Part shown: in pieces, positions 8,525 through 17,131 of the stretch
Position numbering within the stretch: position 1 is the stretch's first letter
Layout: the number at the start of each line of letters is the position of its first letter
From: Bradyrhizobium sp. CCBAU 53421
Lineage (GTDB): Bacteria; Pseudomonadota; Alphaproteobacteria; Rhizobiales; Xanthobacteraceae
NCBI RefSeq assembly: GCF_015291625.1
Contig: NZ_CP030047.1
Coordinates: forward strand, 2,418,001 to 2,482,000
Length of the DNA stretch: 64,000 nt
Direction of reading: 5' to 3'
Program-made: the position numbers and the translations under genes
The notes under the pieces: generated by a model
What the model was told of the DNA's origin: nothing
The model's database searches: none
Seen by the model: only the letters and a program-made list of their open reading frames with translations

Positions 8525-9799
8525 TCAGCCCGGGATCCGCACCGGCAGGTTCTCGATGCCACGCACGAAGCTGGAATAGACCCGCTTCGGCTCGCCGACC
8601 ACCTCGATGCGGTCGAAGCGCTTCAGCATCTCCTGCCAGACGATCTTGAGCTGCAGCTCGGCGAGGCGCATGCCGACGCAGCGGTGGATGCCGAAGCCGA
8701 ACGACAGGTGGATGCGCGGCCGGGCGCGATCGATGATGAACTCGTCGGGACGGTCGATCACCTCGTCGTCGCGGTTGCCGGAGACGTACCACATCACGAC
8801 GCGGTCGCCCTTTTTGATGGTCTTGCCGCCGATCTCGGTATCCTGAAGGGCGGTGCGCCGCATATGCGCCAGCGGCGTCTGCCAGCGGATCACCTCCGGC
8901 ACCATGGTGTCGATCAGATCAGGGTTCTCCTTCAGCTTCCTGAATTGCTCGGGATGCTCGTGCAGCGCCAGCACCGAGCCGCTCATGGTGTTGCGCGTGG
9001 TGTCGTTGCCGCCGACGATGAGCAGGATGATGTTGCCCATCAGATTGTCGGGATCCATGTGCCGCGTGGCGTCGCTATGCGCCATCATCGACAGCAGATC
9101 GTTCTTCGGCGGCGCGTTGACGCGCTCGTTCCACAGCTTCGAGAAATAGGCGTAGCACTCGTCCATCTCCTGCCGCCGCTGTTCCGGCGAGTCGACGACG
9201 CCGCTCTTCGGCAGCGCGGTGGAGACGTCGGACCAGCGCGTCAGCTTGCGCCGCTCCTCCCAGGGGAAATCGAACAGCGTCGCCAGCATCTGGGTGGTCA
9301 ATTCGATCGAGACGCGCTCGACGAAATTGAAGGTCTCGTTGCGCGGCAGATTGTCGAGCACGCTTTGCGAGCGCTGGCGGATCAGCTTCGCCAGCTCGTC
9401 GAGATGATTGGGCGTGAACATCGGCGACACGGTCTTGCGCTGATGGGCGTGCTTCGGCTGGTCCATCGCGATGAAGCTCGGATAGTCGTAGCCGGGCGGC
9501 ACGTCGCGGATCGAGATGCCGCCGAGCGTGGAGTCCGAGGAGAAGATGCCGTGGCTGGTGTCGACATGCATAATGTCGTTGTACTTCACGACCGACCAAT
9601 AAGGCTCAATCGGCGAGTTGGTGCAATAGTGCACCGGCTCTTCCTTGCGCAGCCGCTCGAACCACGGCCACAACGTGTCGTTCTGGAATAGTCTTGGCGC
9701 GCCGGGATGAAAATCCTTGAGCGGGGTCGCATAGGCTTCCTCGCGCGCCTGGCGCAGCAGCTCGGCCCGGTCGGCGCTGACTGCGGCATGGATGTTCAT
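8525..9799 (-). CDS. Cytochrome P450, CYP153-like (copy 1)
   Basis: From the ATG at 9799 (MNIHAAVSADRAELLRQARE) the protein is 424 residues. It shows the I-helix GGNDTTRNTMSG, the K-helix EVIRW, and the haem loop SFGFGIHRCVGMRLAE with Cys374 as iron ligand. MWYVSGNRDDEVI and AHMRRTALQD resemble CYP153 alkane/fatty-acid omega-hydroxylases. No ferredoxin or reductase lies beside it, so electrons must come from partners elsewhere. A paralogue follows upstream on the same strand, separated by a palindromic repeat. The CYP153 assignment is by remembered motif pattern, not by alignment. Confidence 0.92.
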   Translation of the reverse strand: MNIHAAVSADRAELLRQAREEAYATPLKDFHPGAPRLFQNDTLWPWFERLRKEEPVHYCTNSPIEPYWSVVKYNDIMHVDTSHGIFSSDSTLGGISIRDVPPGYDYPSFIAMDQPKHAHQRKTVSPMFTPNHLDELAKLIRQRSQSVLDNLPRNETFNFVERVSIELTTQMLATLFDFPWEERRKLTRWSDVSTALPKSGVVDSPEQRRQEMDECYAYFSKLWNERVNAPPKNDLLSMMAHSDATRHMDPDNLMGNIILLIVGGNDTTRNTMSGSVLALHEHPEQFRKLKENPDLIDTMVPEVIRWQTPLAHMRRTALQDTEIGGKTIKKGDRVVMWYVSGNRDDEVIDRPDEFIIDRARPRIHLSFGFGIHRCVGMRLAELQLKIVWQEMLKRFDRIEVVGEPKRVYSSFVRGIENLPVRIPG

Positions 9800-9844
9800 G
9801 ATCTTCTCCACATAAATCTGGCAAGCCGCACGGAGGTGGTTGGG

Positions 9845-9950
9845 CTCTCTCCCCCCTTGCGGGGGAGAGTTGGAGAGAGGGGTGAGCCACGAGCACTGCC
9901 CGCGCGGCTTACCCCTCTCCCTAACCCTCCCCCGCAAGGGGGGAGGGAAC
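9845..9950. repeat. Extragenic palindrome, CTCTCCCC(C)TTGCGGGGGAG family
   Basis: A left block with CCCCCCTTGCGGGGGAGAG and a right block with CCCTCCCCCGCAAGGGGGGA face each other as a large inverted repeat. The same kind of element occurs at 23425-23591. It sits between the two P450 genes and could end or stabilise transcripts. Confidence 0.85.
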
Positions 9951-10018
9951 CCATCCGATTGTTCCTTCCTAACTCAGGCCGGCGACGCAAATGGTTCGAC
10001 TCAATACGGGATGCGCTT

Positions 10019-11290
10019 TCACGCGGCGATGCGCACCGGCAGCGTCTCGTAGCCCTTGATGAAGCTGGAATACACCCGCTGCGGCTCCTCCACCACCTCG
10101 ATCGTGTCGAAGCGCTTGAGGATCTCCTCCCAGATGATCTTGAGCTGCAGCTCGGCGAGACGCAGGCCGACGCAGCGATGGATGCCGAAGCCGAACGAGA
10201 TGTGGGTGCGCGGCCGGGCGCGGTCGATCAGGAACTCGTAGGGCTTCTCGATCGCCTCTTCGTCGCGGTTGCCCGAGACGTACCACATCACCACCTTGTC
10301 GCCCTTCTTGATCTGGCGGCCGCGGAACTCGAAGTCGGCGAGCGCGGTGCGCCGCATATGGGCGAGCGGCGTCTGCCAGCGGATCACCTCGGGCACGAAA
10401 CTGTCGATCAGCGCCGGATTCTCCTTCAGCTTGCGGTACTGCTCCGGATGCTTGCTGAGCGCGTAGATGCTGCCGGACAGCGTGTTGCGCGTGGTGTCGT
10501 TGCCGCCGACGATCAGCAGGATCAGATTGCCGAGGAAATTCTTCGGATCCATGTTCCGCGTGGCGTCGCTATGCGCCATCATCGAGAGCAGATCGCTCTT
10601 CGGCGGCTGGCCAGAGCGCTCCTTCCACAGCCTCGCGAAATAGCTCGCGCATTCCATCAGCTCGGCCTGCCGCTCGTCCTCGGTGGCGACGAGGCCGCCG
10701 GCGCCGGGCAGGGTGGTCGCGACGTCGGACCAGCGGGTCAGCTTGCGGCGGTCCTCCCACGGGAAGTCGAACAGCACCGCGAGCATCTGCGTCGTCAGCT
10801 CGATCGAGACCTTGTCGACCCAGTCGAACACCTCGCCGCGCGGCAGGTTGTCGAGGCACTCGGTCGAGCGCCTGCGGATATTGATCGCGAGCTCGTCAAG
10901 ATGCGTCGGCGTGAACATCGGCGCCACGGTCTTGCGCTGCGCCGAATGGCGCGGCTGGTCCATCGCGATGAAGCTTTCGCGGCGCAGGTCCGGCGGCACG
11001 TCGCGGATGGTGATGCCGCCGAGCGAGGCGGCCGAGGAGAACACCGCGTGATTGGTCTCGATGTCCATGATGTCGTTGTAGCGGGTGATCGACCAGTACG
11101 GGCCGAACATCGAATCCTTGCAGTAGTGCACCGGCTCCTCGCGGCGCAGCCGGTCGAAATACGGCCAGAAGGTATCGGTCTTGAACAGCTCGGGATCGCC
11201 GGGATCGTAGTCCGAAAGCGGAAGCGTGTTGGCGCGTTCGCGTGCGGCGTCCAGATTGCTGTCGTCGACCAGATCGATGGTCCCGTGCAT
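10019..11290 (-). CDS. Cytochrome P450, CYP153-like (copy 2)
   Basis: The 423-residue protein starts MHGTIDLVDDSNLDAARERA. An alternative start 11 codons upstream is less typical. It carries the I-helix GGNDTTRNTLSG, EVIRWQTPLAHMRRTAL, MWYVSGNRDEEAI and the haem loop SFGFGIHRCVGLRLAE with Cys373 as ligand. Large parts match copy 1 downstream, so the pair arose by tandem duplication and then diverged. A medium-chain alkane or fatty-acid hydroxylase role is expected for CYP153-like enzymes. The substrate is not visible, and redox partners are not nearby. Confidence 0.92.
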   Translation of the reverse strand: MHGTIDLVDDSNLDAARERANTLPLSDYDPGDPELFKTDTFWPYFDRLRREEPVHYCKDSMFGPYWSITRYNDIMDIETNHAVFSSAASLGGITIRDVPPDLRRESFIAMDQPRHSAQRKTVAPMFTPTHLDELAINIRRRSTECLDNLPRGEVFDWVDKVSIELTTQMLAVLFDFPWEDRRKLTRWSDVATTLPGAGGLVATEDERQAELMECASYFARLWKERSGQPPKSDLLSMMAHSDATRNMDPKNFLGNLILLIVGGNDTTRNTLSGSIYALSKHPEQYRKLKENPALIDSFVPEVIRWQTPLAHMRRTALADFEFRGRQIKKGDKVVMWYVSGNRDEEAIEKPYEFLIDRARPRTHISFGFGIHRCVGLRLAELQLKIIWEEILKRFDTIEVVEEPQRVYSSFIKGYETLPVRIAA

Positions 11291-11492
11291 GAGCGGCTCC
11301 TCAACCGTTTCGCTGCCGGGCATCGCCGGCGCGGCATGTTTTACCGAATTACATTCTCATTCCGCGGTTTGCGCAAGGGCTCTCAGCGCGCATTTGGCCG
11401 CATTGATGCCAGGCCAAAGCGGCCGAATCCGGGCTTTTCGGGTGATGGACGGGCCGGGGCGGCAACCAACGCCGTTTGAAACGGCGTTTGAT

Positions 11493-11876
11493 TCAATCGG
11501 GCGGTGCGGGCGCCGGCTGTTGGCTGGCAGGCTTGTCGCAGGGGTAGGTGTCCTGCAAGCCCCAGAGCAGCAGGAGGGCGACCGCCATCTCGCCTTTGGC
11601 GGACCGCTTGTCGGCGGATTTGAGCATGATCTCTTCGGTCTGCTCGCTGCTCAGTGCGAGGTCGCCCGGCATGCAGAACAACATCTGGCCGCCATGCCGT
11701 TTCAACCAGGCATTGGAAGCCATCATGCCGCCCCTGGCGCCGTCCAGATACATATGATTGAAGATGCGAAAGTTCTCATTCTTCGGATTGCGATAGGAAT
11801 CCAGCCGTACGTCGACGGCAGCGGCGGGAGCAGCCGTGAGCGCCAGGAAGCACGCCGACAATATCCATTTGATCAT
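11493..11876 (-). CDS. Secreted Rap1a/Tai-like small protein
   Basis: The 127-residue product from the ATG at 11876 begins MIKWILSACFLALTAAPAAA, a clear signal peptide. The mature part has FCMPGDLALSSEQTEEIM and ends its core with LQDTYPC, a two-Cys pattern like the Rap1a/Tai immunity-protein fold. Related stand-alone proteins are widespread in alphaproteobacteria without any effector. No type VI secretion gene is present here, so an immunity role is not supported. The start overlaps the 3' end of the upstream cNMP-binding gene by about 100 bases. Confidence 0.7.
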   Translation of the reverse strand: MIKWILSACFLALTAAPAAAVDVRLDSYRNPKNENFRIFNHMYLDGARGGMMASNAWLKRHGGQMLFCMPGDLALSSEQTEEIMLKSADKRSAKGEMAVALLLLWGLQDTYPCDKPASQQPAPAPPD

Positions 11877-12636
11877 CGCACCTGCCCTCGTTTGCGGCGG
11901 CGTCCTTGCTGGTCGTTCCATCACCTGATCGGTAAGTATGTATTTCCCTCGTTGAGGTTCGAAGTTCGTTCTCGCCGGCCGGGGGTATCGGGACCGCGAA
12001 GGAACGACCCGGCTGGCGTCCCGTGTTGGCCAGCAGGCGGTTGATCGACAGTTTCAGGAAGTGGAAAGCCAGGGCAGGATCGGCATGGCACACCTGGGCG
12101 AGGTCGCGCTCGGTGAGCCAGAGCAGCTCGACATCGGAAATTGCCTGAGCCGTCTGGGTGCGCTCTCGCGCCGTCGAGAAAACGCCAATTTCCCCGAACA
12201 GCTCTCCGGCCCCCAGAACGAGATCGATTTCATTCAGGCGTACGCTTCCCTTTGCAAGCAGATAGATGCGGTCGGCGTGATCGCCTTGCCTGAAAATGAT
12301 CTCCCCGGCCTTCCACGTCGCCGCTTTCATGAACGGACATAGCGGTTCGGTTGTGAATTCGCCCTTGGATGCCTGCTCCACAATTCGCCTGAGGCGGAGC
12401 ATCTGGACTGTTCGGACGGCGTTGAGGGGCAGCAGAACCGAGTGAAGGATGAGGATCGGATACAAGCCGTCGAAGAACGCGTATGCGATGAACGCGACAT
12501 TGCTCAAGATGGCCGCGATCCTGAGCGGGAGCATCGTCTTCATGCAAAACGTGGCGAAGACGAGAAACGATGCGAGATAGCCGGCAGCCTCAACCCAGGA
12601 CTTCGAGCCGCAGAGCAAACCGTCTGGGCAGAGCAT
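11776..12636 (-). CDS. Membrane protein with C-terminal cyclic-nucleotide-binding (Crp-like) domain
   Basis: The 286-residue reading frame has about three hydrophobic helices in residues 15-75 (YLASFLVFATFCMKTMLPLR, AILSNVAFIAYAFFDGLYPI). A cyclic-nucleotide-binding domain follows: GEIIFRQGDHADRIYLLAKG and LGAGELFGEIGVFS. It resembles membrane-tethered cNMP sensors rather than a transcription factor, since no DNA-binding helix is visible. The last 33 or so residues overlap the start of the Rap1a-like gene in another frame and read as low-quality sequence. Its true C-terminus may therefore be shorter, or a frameshift may have extended it. Confidence 0.8.
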   Translation of the reverse strand: MLCPDGLLCGSKSWVEAAGYLASFLVFATFCMKTMLPLRIAAILSNVAFIAYAFFDGLYPILILHSVLLPLNAVRTVQMLRLRRIVEQASKGEFTTEPLCPFMKAATWKAGEIIFRQGDHADRIYLLAKGSVRLNEIDLVLGAGELFGEIGVFSTARERTQTAQAISDVELLWLTERDLAQVCHADPALAFHFLKLSINRLLANTGRQPGRSFAVPIPPAGENELRTSTREIHTYRSGDGTTSKDAAANEGRCDDQMDIVGVLPGAHGCSRRCRRRTAGFLSQSEE

Positions 12637-12742
12637 TTCCGCGTCCTTCTATGAACTTGCCCCTGAAGAGCGGGACGACCCCTGCACATGCGGCTCAAGG
12701 GGCCTGGAAACCGAAGCAAACGCAAGATCACATGCTGATCGG

Positions 12743-12913
12743 CTAGAAGAAGCCGGCACTGAGATCCAGCCCATAAGTCACCGACAGCAGCCAGACCAAG
12801 AGGGCGGCTCCGCAGAACAACGCGGTCTGCTTGAGGACGTTTGCTTGCAGTGACGATGCGGGGAATATCCGGACAAAAGCCTTCGCAATCGCAGCAGCTG
12901 CAACGGCGCGCAT
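12743..12913 (-). CDS. Small membrane protein, unknown function
   Basis: The 56-residue product starts MRAVAAAAIAKAFVRIFPAS and contains one hydrophobic stretch (QTALFCGAALLVWLLSVTYG) before a short tail. An open frame continues upstream, but those residues are Arg-rich and overlap the neighbouring small gene, so this ATG is preferred. It is the middle one of three short minus-strand genes. No family is recognised. Confidence 0.5.
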   Translation of the reverse strand: MRAVAAAAIAKAFVRIFPASSLQANVLKQTALFCGAALLVWLLSVTYGLDLSAGFF

Positions 12914-12948
12914 GATGATCTCCAGCAGGGGGCGCCAACAGCGCTCGA

Positions 12949-13140
12949 TCAGGGAATGTCGATCGCCGGCAACGGGCCAGTAGGTCGGATCAACCCTTCG
13001 CCGGGCGGCTGCTGCACGAAGGCCGCGAGTGCAATCAAGACTACGCATGATAGGGCGATGAAAAAGCCGAGACGCCATCGCCGCTCCGTCCGGTCGTCGT
13101 CGGGCGTGTCAAGCCGGCGCGCGCCCATTGCAGTGCGCAT
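12949..13140 (-). CDS. Small single-pass membrane protein, unknown function
   Basis: The 63-residue product begins MRTAMGARRLDTPDDDRTER, a charged cytoplasmic segment. One membrane helix (LGFFIALSCVVLIALAAFV) and a Pro-rich tail outside follow. It probably forms a transcript with the 56-residue protein just downstream. No homologue is recognised, and the call rests on composition and topology only. Confidence 0.5.
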   Translation of the reverse strand: MRTAMGARRLDTPDDDRTERRWRLGFFIALSCVVLIALAAFVQQPPGEGLIRPTGPLPAIDIP

Positions 13141-13301
13141 CGTTAATCTCCGAATATCGTGACGGTGAGAAGGCCAGTCTTCCCAACACCCGCACTGAAT
13201 ATCGCGCCACGTGATGCGCCTGGGAACTACCTAGAAAGGTGGTCCGGTGTCTCCTATGCTTGCTCGAAGGTCGGTGACCTGCGCACTTGTTTCGGGGGGA
13301 C

Positions 13302-14099
13302 ATGTATCTATCCACGGATTCCACCAATCCGCAGAATCAAGATGTCTATGCGCTCTGGGATCGGCTGGCCGAGTTCTCCGTCGGCGACGGCGACGCCGCA
13401 CTGACACATCTGCTAGCCGCACTGCGTACCATGTTGTCGGCACGCAATGTGCTATGGGGTGTTGTCGTGCGATTGCCTTCGCCGAAGCGGGCCGATCCCT
13501 TGCTCGGTTGGCGTCCGCGCCTCGTCCGGGTGCTGGACCCGATACCGGCGGTGGCAGCATCCGTGCAGAAGCAGTTCGATACGCTCTGGTCCCGCGACGT
13601 CGACCTGTCTCAGATCCTTTCCATGTCGGGAGATGAGCCGTTCCGCGTCCGCCTGTTGTTCGAAGCGCTGCCGCCGGAATGGTTCGAGGGCGAGCACTAT
13701 CGGCGGCACTATTTGGACGTCGGCTTCGCCGACAGCATTTCCGTGCGCATTGCGCTCAATGACGACGTGAGGATTCGCCTGTTCGTATTTCGCGATGCGG
13801 AGGCCCCTCGCTTCTCGGCGCAGGACGGCCAGCGTCTGGGCTTCGTGATGCGCGGGTTGAGATGGTTTCACCGTCAGCAACTGCTCAGCCACGGTCTGCT
13901 GATCGCCAATGCAGCCCTGACACCTGCTGAACGCAGGGTGTTGCTCGCACTGCTCGACGGGCACACGGAAAAGCAGATCGCACAGAGGCTTGAGCAAAGT
14001 CCGAACACCACGCATTTCCACGTCAAGTCGATCTACGCCAAGTTCGGCGTGCGCAATCGCTCGGCGCTCACCGCGCTGTGGCTCGGCAAGCTGCGATAA
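13302..14099 (+). CDS. LuxR-type helix-turn-helix regulator
   Basis: The 265-residue protein starts MYLSTDSTNPQNQDVYALWD. The C-terminal 60 residues are a LuxR/GerE domain: LTPAERRVLLALLDGHTEKQ, then IAQRLEQSPNTTHFHVKSIY. The N-terminal 200 residues have no receiver signature (no DD...D...K) and no autoinducer-pocket pattern I recognise. The ATG has a purine-rich GGGGGGA just before it, and a TTG five codons upstream is the alternative. It diverges from the small membrane genes to its left. Ligand and targets are unknown. Confidence 0.85.
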   Translation: MYLSTDSTNPQNQDVYALWDRLAEFSVGDGDAALTHLLAALRTMLSARNVLWGVVVRLPSPKRADPLLGWRPRLVRVLDPIPAVAASVQKQFDTLWSRDVDLSQILSMSGDEPFRVRLLFEALPPEWFEGEHYRRHYLDVGFADSISVRIALNDDVRIRLFVFRDAEAPRFSAQDGQRLGFVMRGLRWFHRQQLLSHGLLIANAALTPAERRVLLALLDGHTEKQIAQRLEQSPNTTHFHVKSIYAKFGVRNRSALTALWLGKLR

Positions 14100-14568
14100 C
14101 GAGCTGCGGTCGCAGTCTCATGCGGCAAGATGCGGCGCGTTTCGGCGAGAACAGAAATCCTGGCCATCCCGGAGGACCCATCTCTGAAAGCGAACCGCGC
14201 CGGGTTTCGGAGTGCGGACACAACTACGCTGGATTTGACCTCCCTCGCATTTTTGAGCTGCAGAACCGGCGAAAAAATCGAGGCGAAATTCGCAAGTTCT
14301 TTCAGGAGGATCTGGGATCGAATTGTTCTCAAAACGAAATCGAGTCGTTCTCAAAGTGTCCGCACAGGGCGGCGGCCACCAGGCTCCGACGGTGGTCGAT
14401 ACGCGCATCGGGCCTGCGCGGTTTCCGGCAATCTCGTTAAGGCAAAGCCAACCGCACCCCGCCAAAAATCGCCCGCCGCTCTCGACCTCGTGTGAAACCT
14501 GGATCACACTCGCAGCGACAAACCTGTGCTTTTGATGCGCAGAGATTGTCACGTCCTGGAGCTGAACC
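14100..14568. other. 469-base stretch without a supported gene
   Basis: Open frames in this gap look unlike real proteins and have no recognisable start signal. GTTCTCAAA occurs twice (about 14325 and 14349) as part of a short direct repeat. The GC content dips around 14220-14350, which fits a promoter or spacer region ahead of the DUF898 gene. Confidence 0.4.
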
Positions 14569-15726
14569 GTGAACGACATGAGCTGGACCCCGCCGGGGCC
14601 GCCGCAGCCGCCGCCGCAACCGGTTCCGCCGCCGATGCCGGTGGCGTTTTCGGGGAGCCGGAACGAGTTCTTCCGCCTGATCGCGCGCGGCGCCGCGCTT
14701 GAGCTCGTCACGGTCGGCTTCTACCGGTTCTGGCTCACCACCGACATCCGCCGTCACCTCTGGTCGAACACCCTGATCGACGGCGATGGGCCGGAATATA
14801 CCGGCCGCGGCAAGGAGCTTCTGATCGGCTTCCTGGTCGCGCTCGCCATCCTGGTGCCGGTCTATCTCGGCTACGCCCTGCTCGCCATCGAAGCCGAGCA
14901 CGGCCAGACCTTCGCCTCGCTGCCGATGGTCGCCTTCTTCTATCTGTTCGGCCAGTTCGCGATCTATCGCGCGCGGCGCTACCGGTTGACCCGCACGGTG
15001 TGGCGTGGCGTCCGCTTCTGGATGAGCGGCTCGGGCTGGATCTATGCGCTGAAGGCCTCGCTATGGGGCCTGCTGGTCACGATCACGCTCGGCCTGGCGC
15101 TGCCATGGCGCGAGGCGGCGCTCGAACGCTACAAGATGCGGCATTCCTATTACGGCGACCTGCAGGGCTCGTTCGAGGGCCGCGGCTGGGACTTCTTCAA
15201 GCGCGGCTGGTGGCTCTGGCTGCTGATGCCGTTCGCGATGGTGACGATCTTCGGTCCGTTCGCCTATGCCGCGTTCAAGGCGATCGAGTGGCGCTGGTGG
15301 CTGTCGGGCATCCGCTTCGGCGAGGTCAGGCTGGAATCCACCATGCGCCGCAGCGCGCTGATCGGTCTGTACTGGAAGGTGATCGGCTGGGCCATGCTGC
15401 TCGGCACGGTGTTCTTTGCCTATCTCGTGCTCTGCACCTTCCTGGCCGCGAGCATCAACGGCTCCTCGATCGCGGACTTCTTCAGGACCGAGGCGTTTGC
15501 CAAGAGCATTCCCCTGATGGTCATGGCCGGCATCGGGTATCTTGCGCTTGCGCTGGCGATGAACGTCGTGATGCGGGTCTACCTGATGCGCGATCTCTGG
15601 GTCCGGGTGCTGTCGTCGACCATCGTGCACAACATCGAGGCGGCGGCCAACGTCACCGCGCGCGGCGAGCTCGCCAATGCGCTCGGCGAAGGTTTCGCCG
15701 ACGGCCTCGACGTCGCGGGATTCTAG
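14569..15726 (+). CDS. DUF898 (YjgN-like) integral membrane protein
   Basis: The 385-residue protein starts with a Pro-rich tail (MNDMSWTPPGPPQPPPQP), then FSGSRNEFFRLIARGAALEL and LVTVGFYRFWLTTDIRRHLW, the hallmark opening of DUF898/YjgN proteins. About six membrane helices follow (GFLVALAILVPVYLGYALLA, KVIGWAMLLGTVFFAYLVLC and others). The biochemical role of the family is unknown. The M48 peptidase gene begins 5 bases after its stop, and the same DUF898-M48 pairing is familiar in other proteobacteria, so they probably work together at the membrane. Confidence 0.92.
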   Translation: MNDMSWTPPGPPQPPPQPVPPPMPVAFSGSRNEFFRLIARGAALELVTVGFYRFWLTTDIRRHLWSNTLIDGDGPEYTGRGKELLIGFLVALAILVPVYLGYALLAIEAEHGQTFASLPMVAFFYLFGQFAIYRARRYRLTRTVWRGVRFWMSGSGWIYALKASLWGLLVTITLGLALPWREAALERYKMRHSYYGDLQGSFEGRGWDFFKRGWWLWLLMPFAMVTIFGPFAYAAFKAIEWRWWLSGIRFGEVRLESTMRRSALIGLYWKVIGWAMLLGTVFFAYLVLCTFLAASINGSSIADFFRTEAFAKSIPLMVMAGIGYLALALAMNVVMRVYLMRDLWVRVLSSTIVHNIEAAANVTARGELANALGEGFADGLDVAGF

Positions 15727-15730
15727 CGCC

Positions 15731-16855
15731 ATGGAAGCCGATTTCAACGAGGCCAGTTCGGCGGCAGCGCCCGTGCCGGGCGTGGTGTACTTCGACGGCG
15801 CATCGAGCCGCCGGCGCATCGTCGCGCTCAAACTGTCCGACGCGCTGGAGATCAGGCAAGACGGCGAACTGCTCGCGCGCTGGGCGTTCCACGACATCCG
15901 CAGCGCCGACAGCCCGTCCGGCCTGCTGCGGCTGAGCTGCCTGGCCGCGCCGGCCCTGGCGCGGCTCGAAATCCGCGACGCGCAGCAGACGGCGGCGGTG
16001 GTCGCGCGCTGCGACCGGCTCGAGGCCGACCTGCCGAACCGCAAGGGCGTCGCCGGCATCGTCGGCTGGTCGCTGGCGGCCGCGGTGTCGATCGTGCTGG
16101 TGGTGCTGTTCGGCGTGCCGCTCGCCGCCGAACGGCTGACGCCGCTGGTGCCTGATTCTTTCGAGCGGCGTCTCGGTGACGTCGCGGAGGCGCAGGTCAA
16201 GGTGGTGTTCGACGGCACGCCGTGCAGCAACGCGGCAGGACAAGCGGCATTCGAGAAGCTGGTCGGCAAGCTCAGGCAGTCCGCGGGCCTCGATACCTCG
16301 GTGCAGTCGGGCGTGCTGGCGACGCCGGTGCCGAACGCCTTCGCGCTGCCGGGCGGCAAGGTCTATCTGTTCGAGGGGCTGCTGGAGAAGGCGGAAAATC
16401 CCGACGAGATCGCCGGCGTCCTGGCGCATGAGCTCGGCCATCTCCGTCATCGCGACAGCATGCGCGAGCTGATCCACAATGGCGGCACCTCGTTCCTGAT
16501 CGGGCTGCTGTTCGGCGACATCACCGGCTCCGGCGCGCTGATCTTCGCCTCGCGCTCGCTGGTGACGTCGTCCTATTCGCGCGACGCCGAGACCAACGCC
16601 GACACCTTCGCGATCGAGACCATGCACAAGCTCGGCCGTCCGGCCAAGCCGATGGGCGAGCTGATGTTCCGCGTCACCGGCAAGGAAGGCGGCAAGGGGC
16701 TCTCGCTGGTCTCCAGCCACCCGCTGACCGAGGATCGCCTCGCGCGCATGGACAAGGCCGATGCCACGAGGCCGGCCGGCGGCCAGCCGCTGCTGTCGGC
16801 GGCCGAATGGCAGGCGCTGAAGAACATCTGCGCAGCGGGCAAGGGCAAGGTGTGA
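15731..16855 (+). CDS. M48 family membrane-anchored zinc metalloprotease
   Basis: The 374-residue protein has an N-terminal cytosolic-type domain, a membrane helix at about residues 107-130 (GIVGWSLAAAVSIVLVVLFG), and an M48 peptidase domain. The zinc site HELGH is at 233-237, with the third ligand Glu287 in SRDAETNAD. GLLEKAENPDEIAGVLAHEL and SSHPLTEDRLA are also typical of BepA/LoiP-like peptidases, which act on envelope proteins. It starts 5 bases after the DUF898 gene and is clearly co-transcribed with it. Confidence 0.92.
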   Translation: MEADFNEASSAAAPVPGVVYFDGASSRRRIVALKLSDALEIRQDGELLARWAFHDIRSADSPSGLLRLSCLAAPALARLEIRDAQQTAAVVARCDRLEADLPNRKGVAGIVGWSLAAAVSIVLVVLFGVPLAAERLTPLVPDSFERRLGDVAEAQVKVVFDGTPCSNAAGQAAFEKLVGKLRQSAGLDTSVQSGVLATPVPNAFALPGGKVYLFEGLLEKAENPDEIAGVLAHELGHLRHRDSMRELIHNGGTSFLIGLLFGDITGSGALIFASRSLVTSSYSRDAETNADTFAIETMHKLGRPAKPMGELMFRVTGKEGGKGLSLVSSHPLTEDRLARMDKADATRPAGGQPLLSAAEWQALKNICAAGKGKV

Positions 16856-16885
16856 CGCAGGGGATTTCGAGACCGGAGCAGTCCC

Positions 16886-17131
16886 ATGCCAGGTGACGAC
16901 AGATACTGGTTTCCCGCCAAGCGCTACGGCTGGGGCTGGGGAACTCCGAACAACTGGCAAGGCTGGGCGGTTCTCGCAGGCTTTGTGGCGCTGATCGCGG
17001 CCGGCGGCGCGATGGACCTGCCGCAGTCTCCAGCGCGCTTCATCGTCTATGCGGCCGTGCTCAGCCTGTTGCTCATCGCGGTGTGCTGGTGGAAAGGCGA
17101 GCCGCCGCGCTGGCGATGGGGCGGCGACTAG
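16886..17131 (+). CDS. Small Trp-rich membrane protein, unknown function
   Basis: The 81-residue product starts MPGDDRYWFPAKRYGWGWGT and has two hydrophobic helices (GWAVLAGFVALIAAGGAMDL, FIVYAAVLSLLLIAVCWW), then EPPRWRWGGD. Its TAG stop lies within the CTAG target of the adjacent insertion sequence. Reading across the restored target gives the same TAG, so the insertion did not truncate it. It is likely the third gene of the DUF898-M48 operon. Confidence 0.75.
   Translation: MPGDDRYWFPAKRYGWGWGTPNNWQGWAVLAGFVALIAAGGAMDLPQSPARFIVYAAVLSLLLIAVCWWKGEPPRWRWGGD

Noticed and set aside
11493..11876. Type VI immunity protein role
   Set aside because: The Rap1a/Tai-like fold is common outside type VI systems and no effector or secretion gene is nearby.
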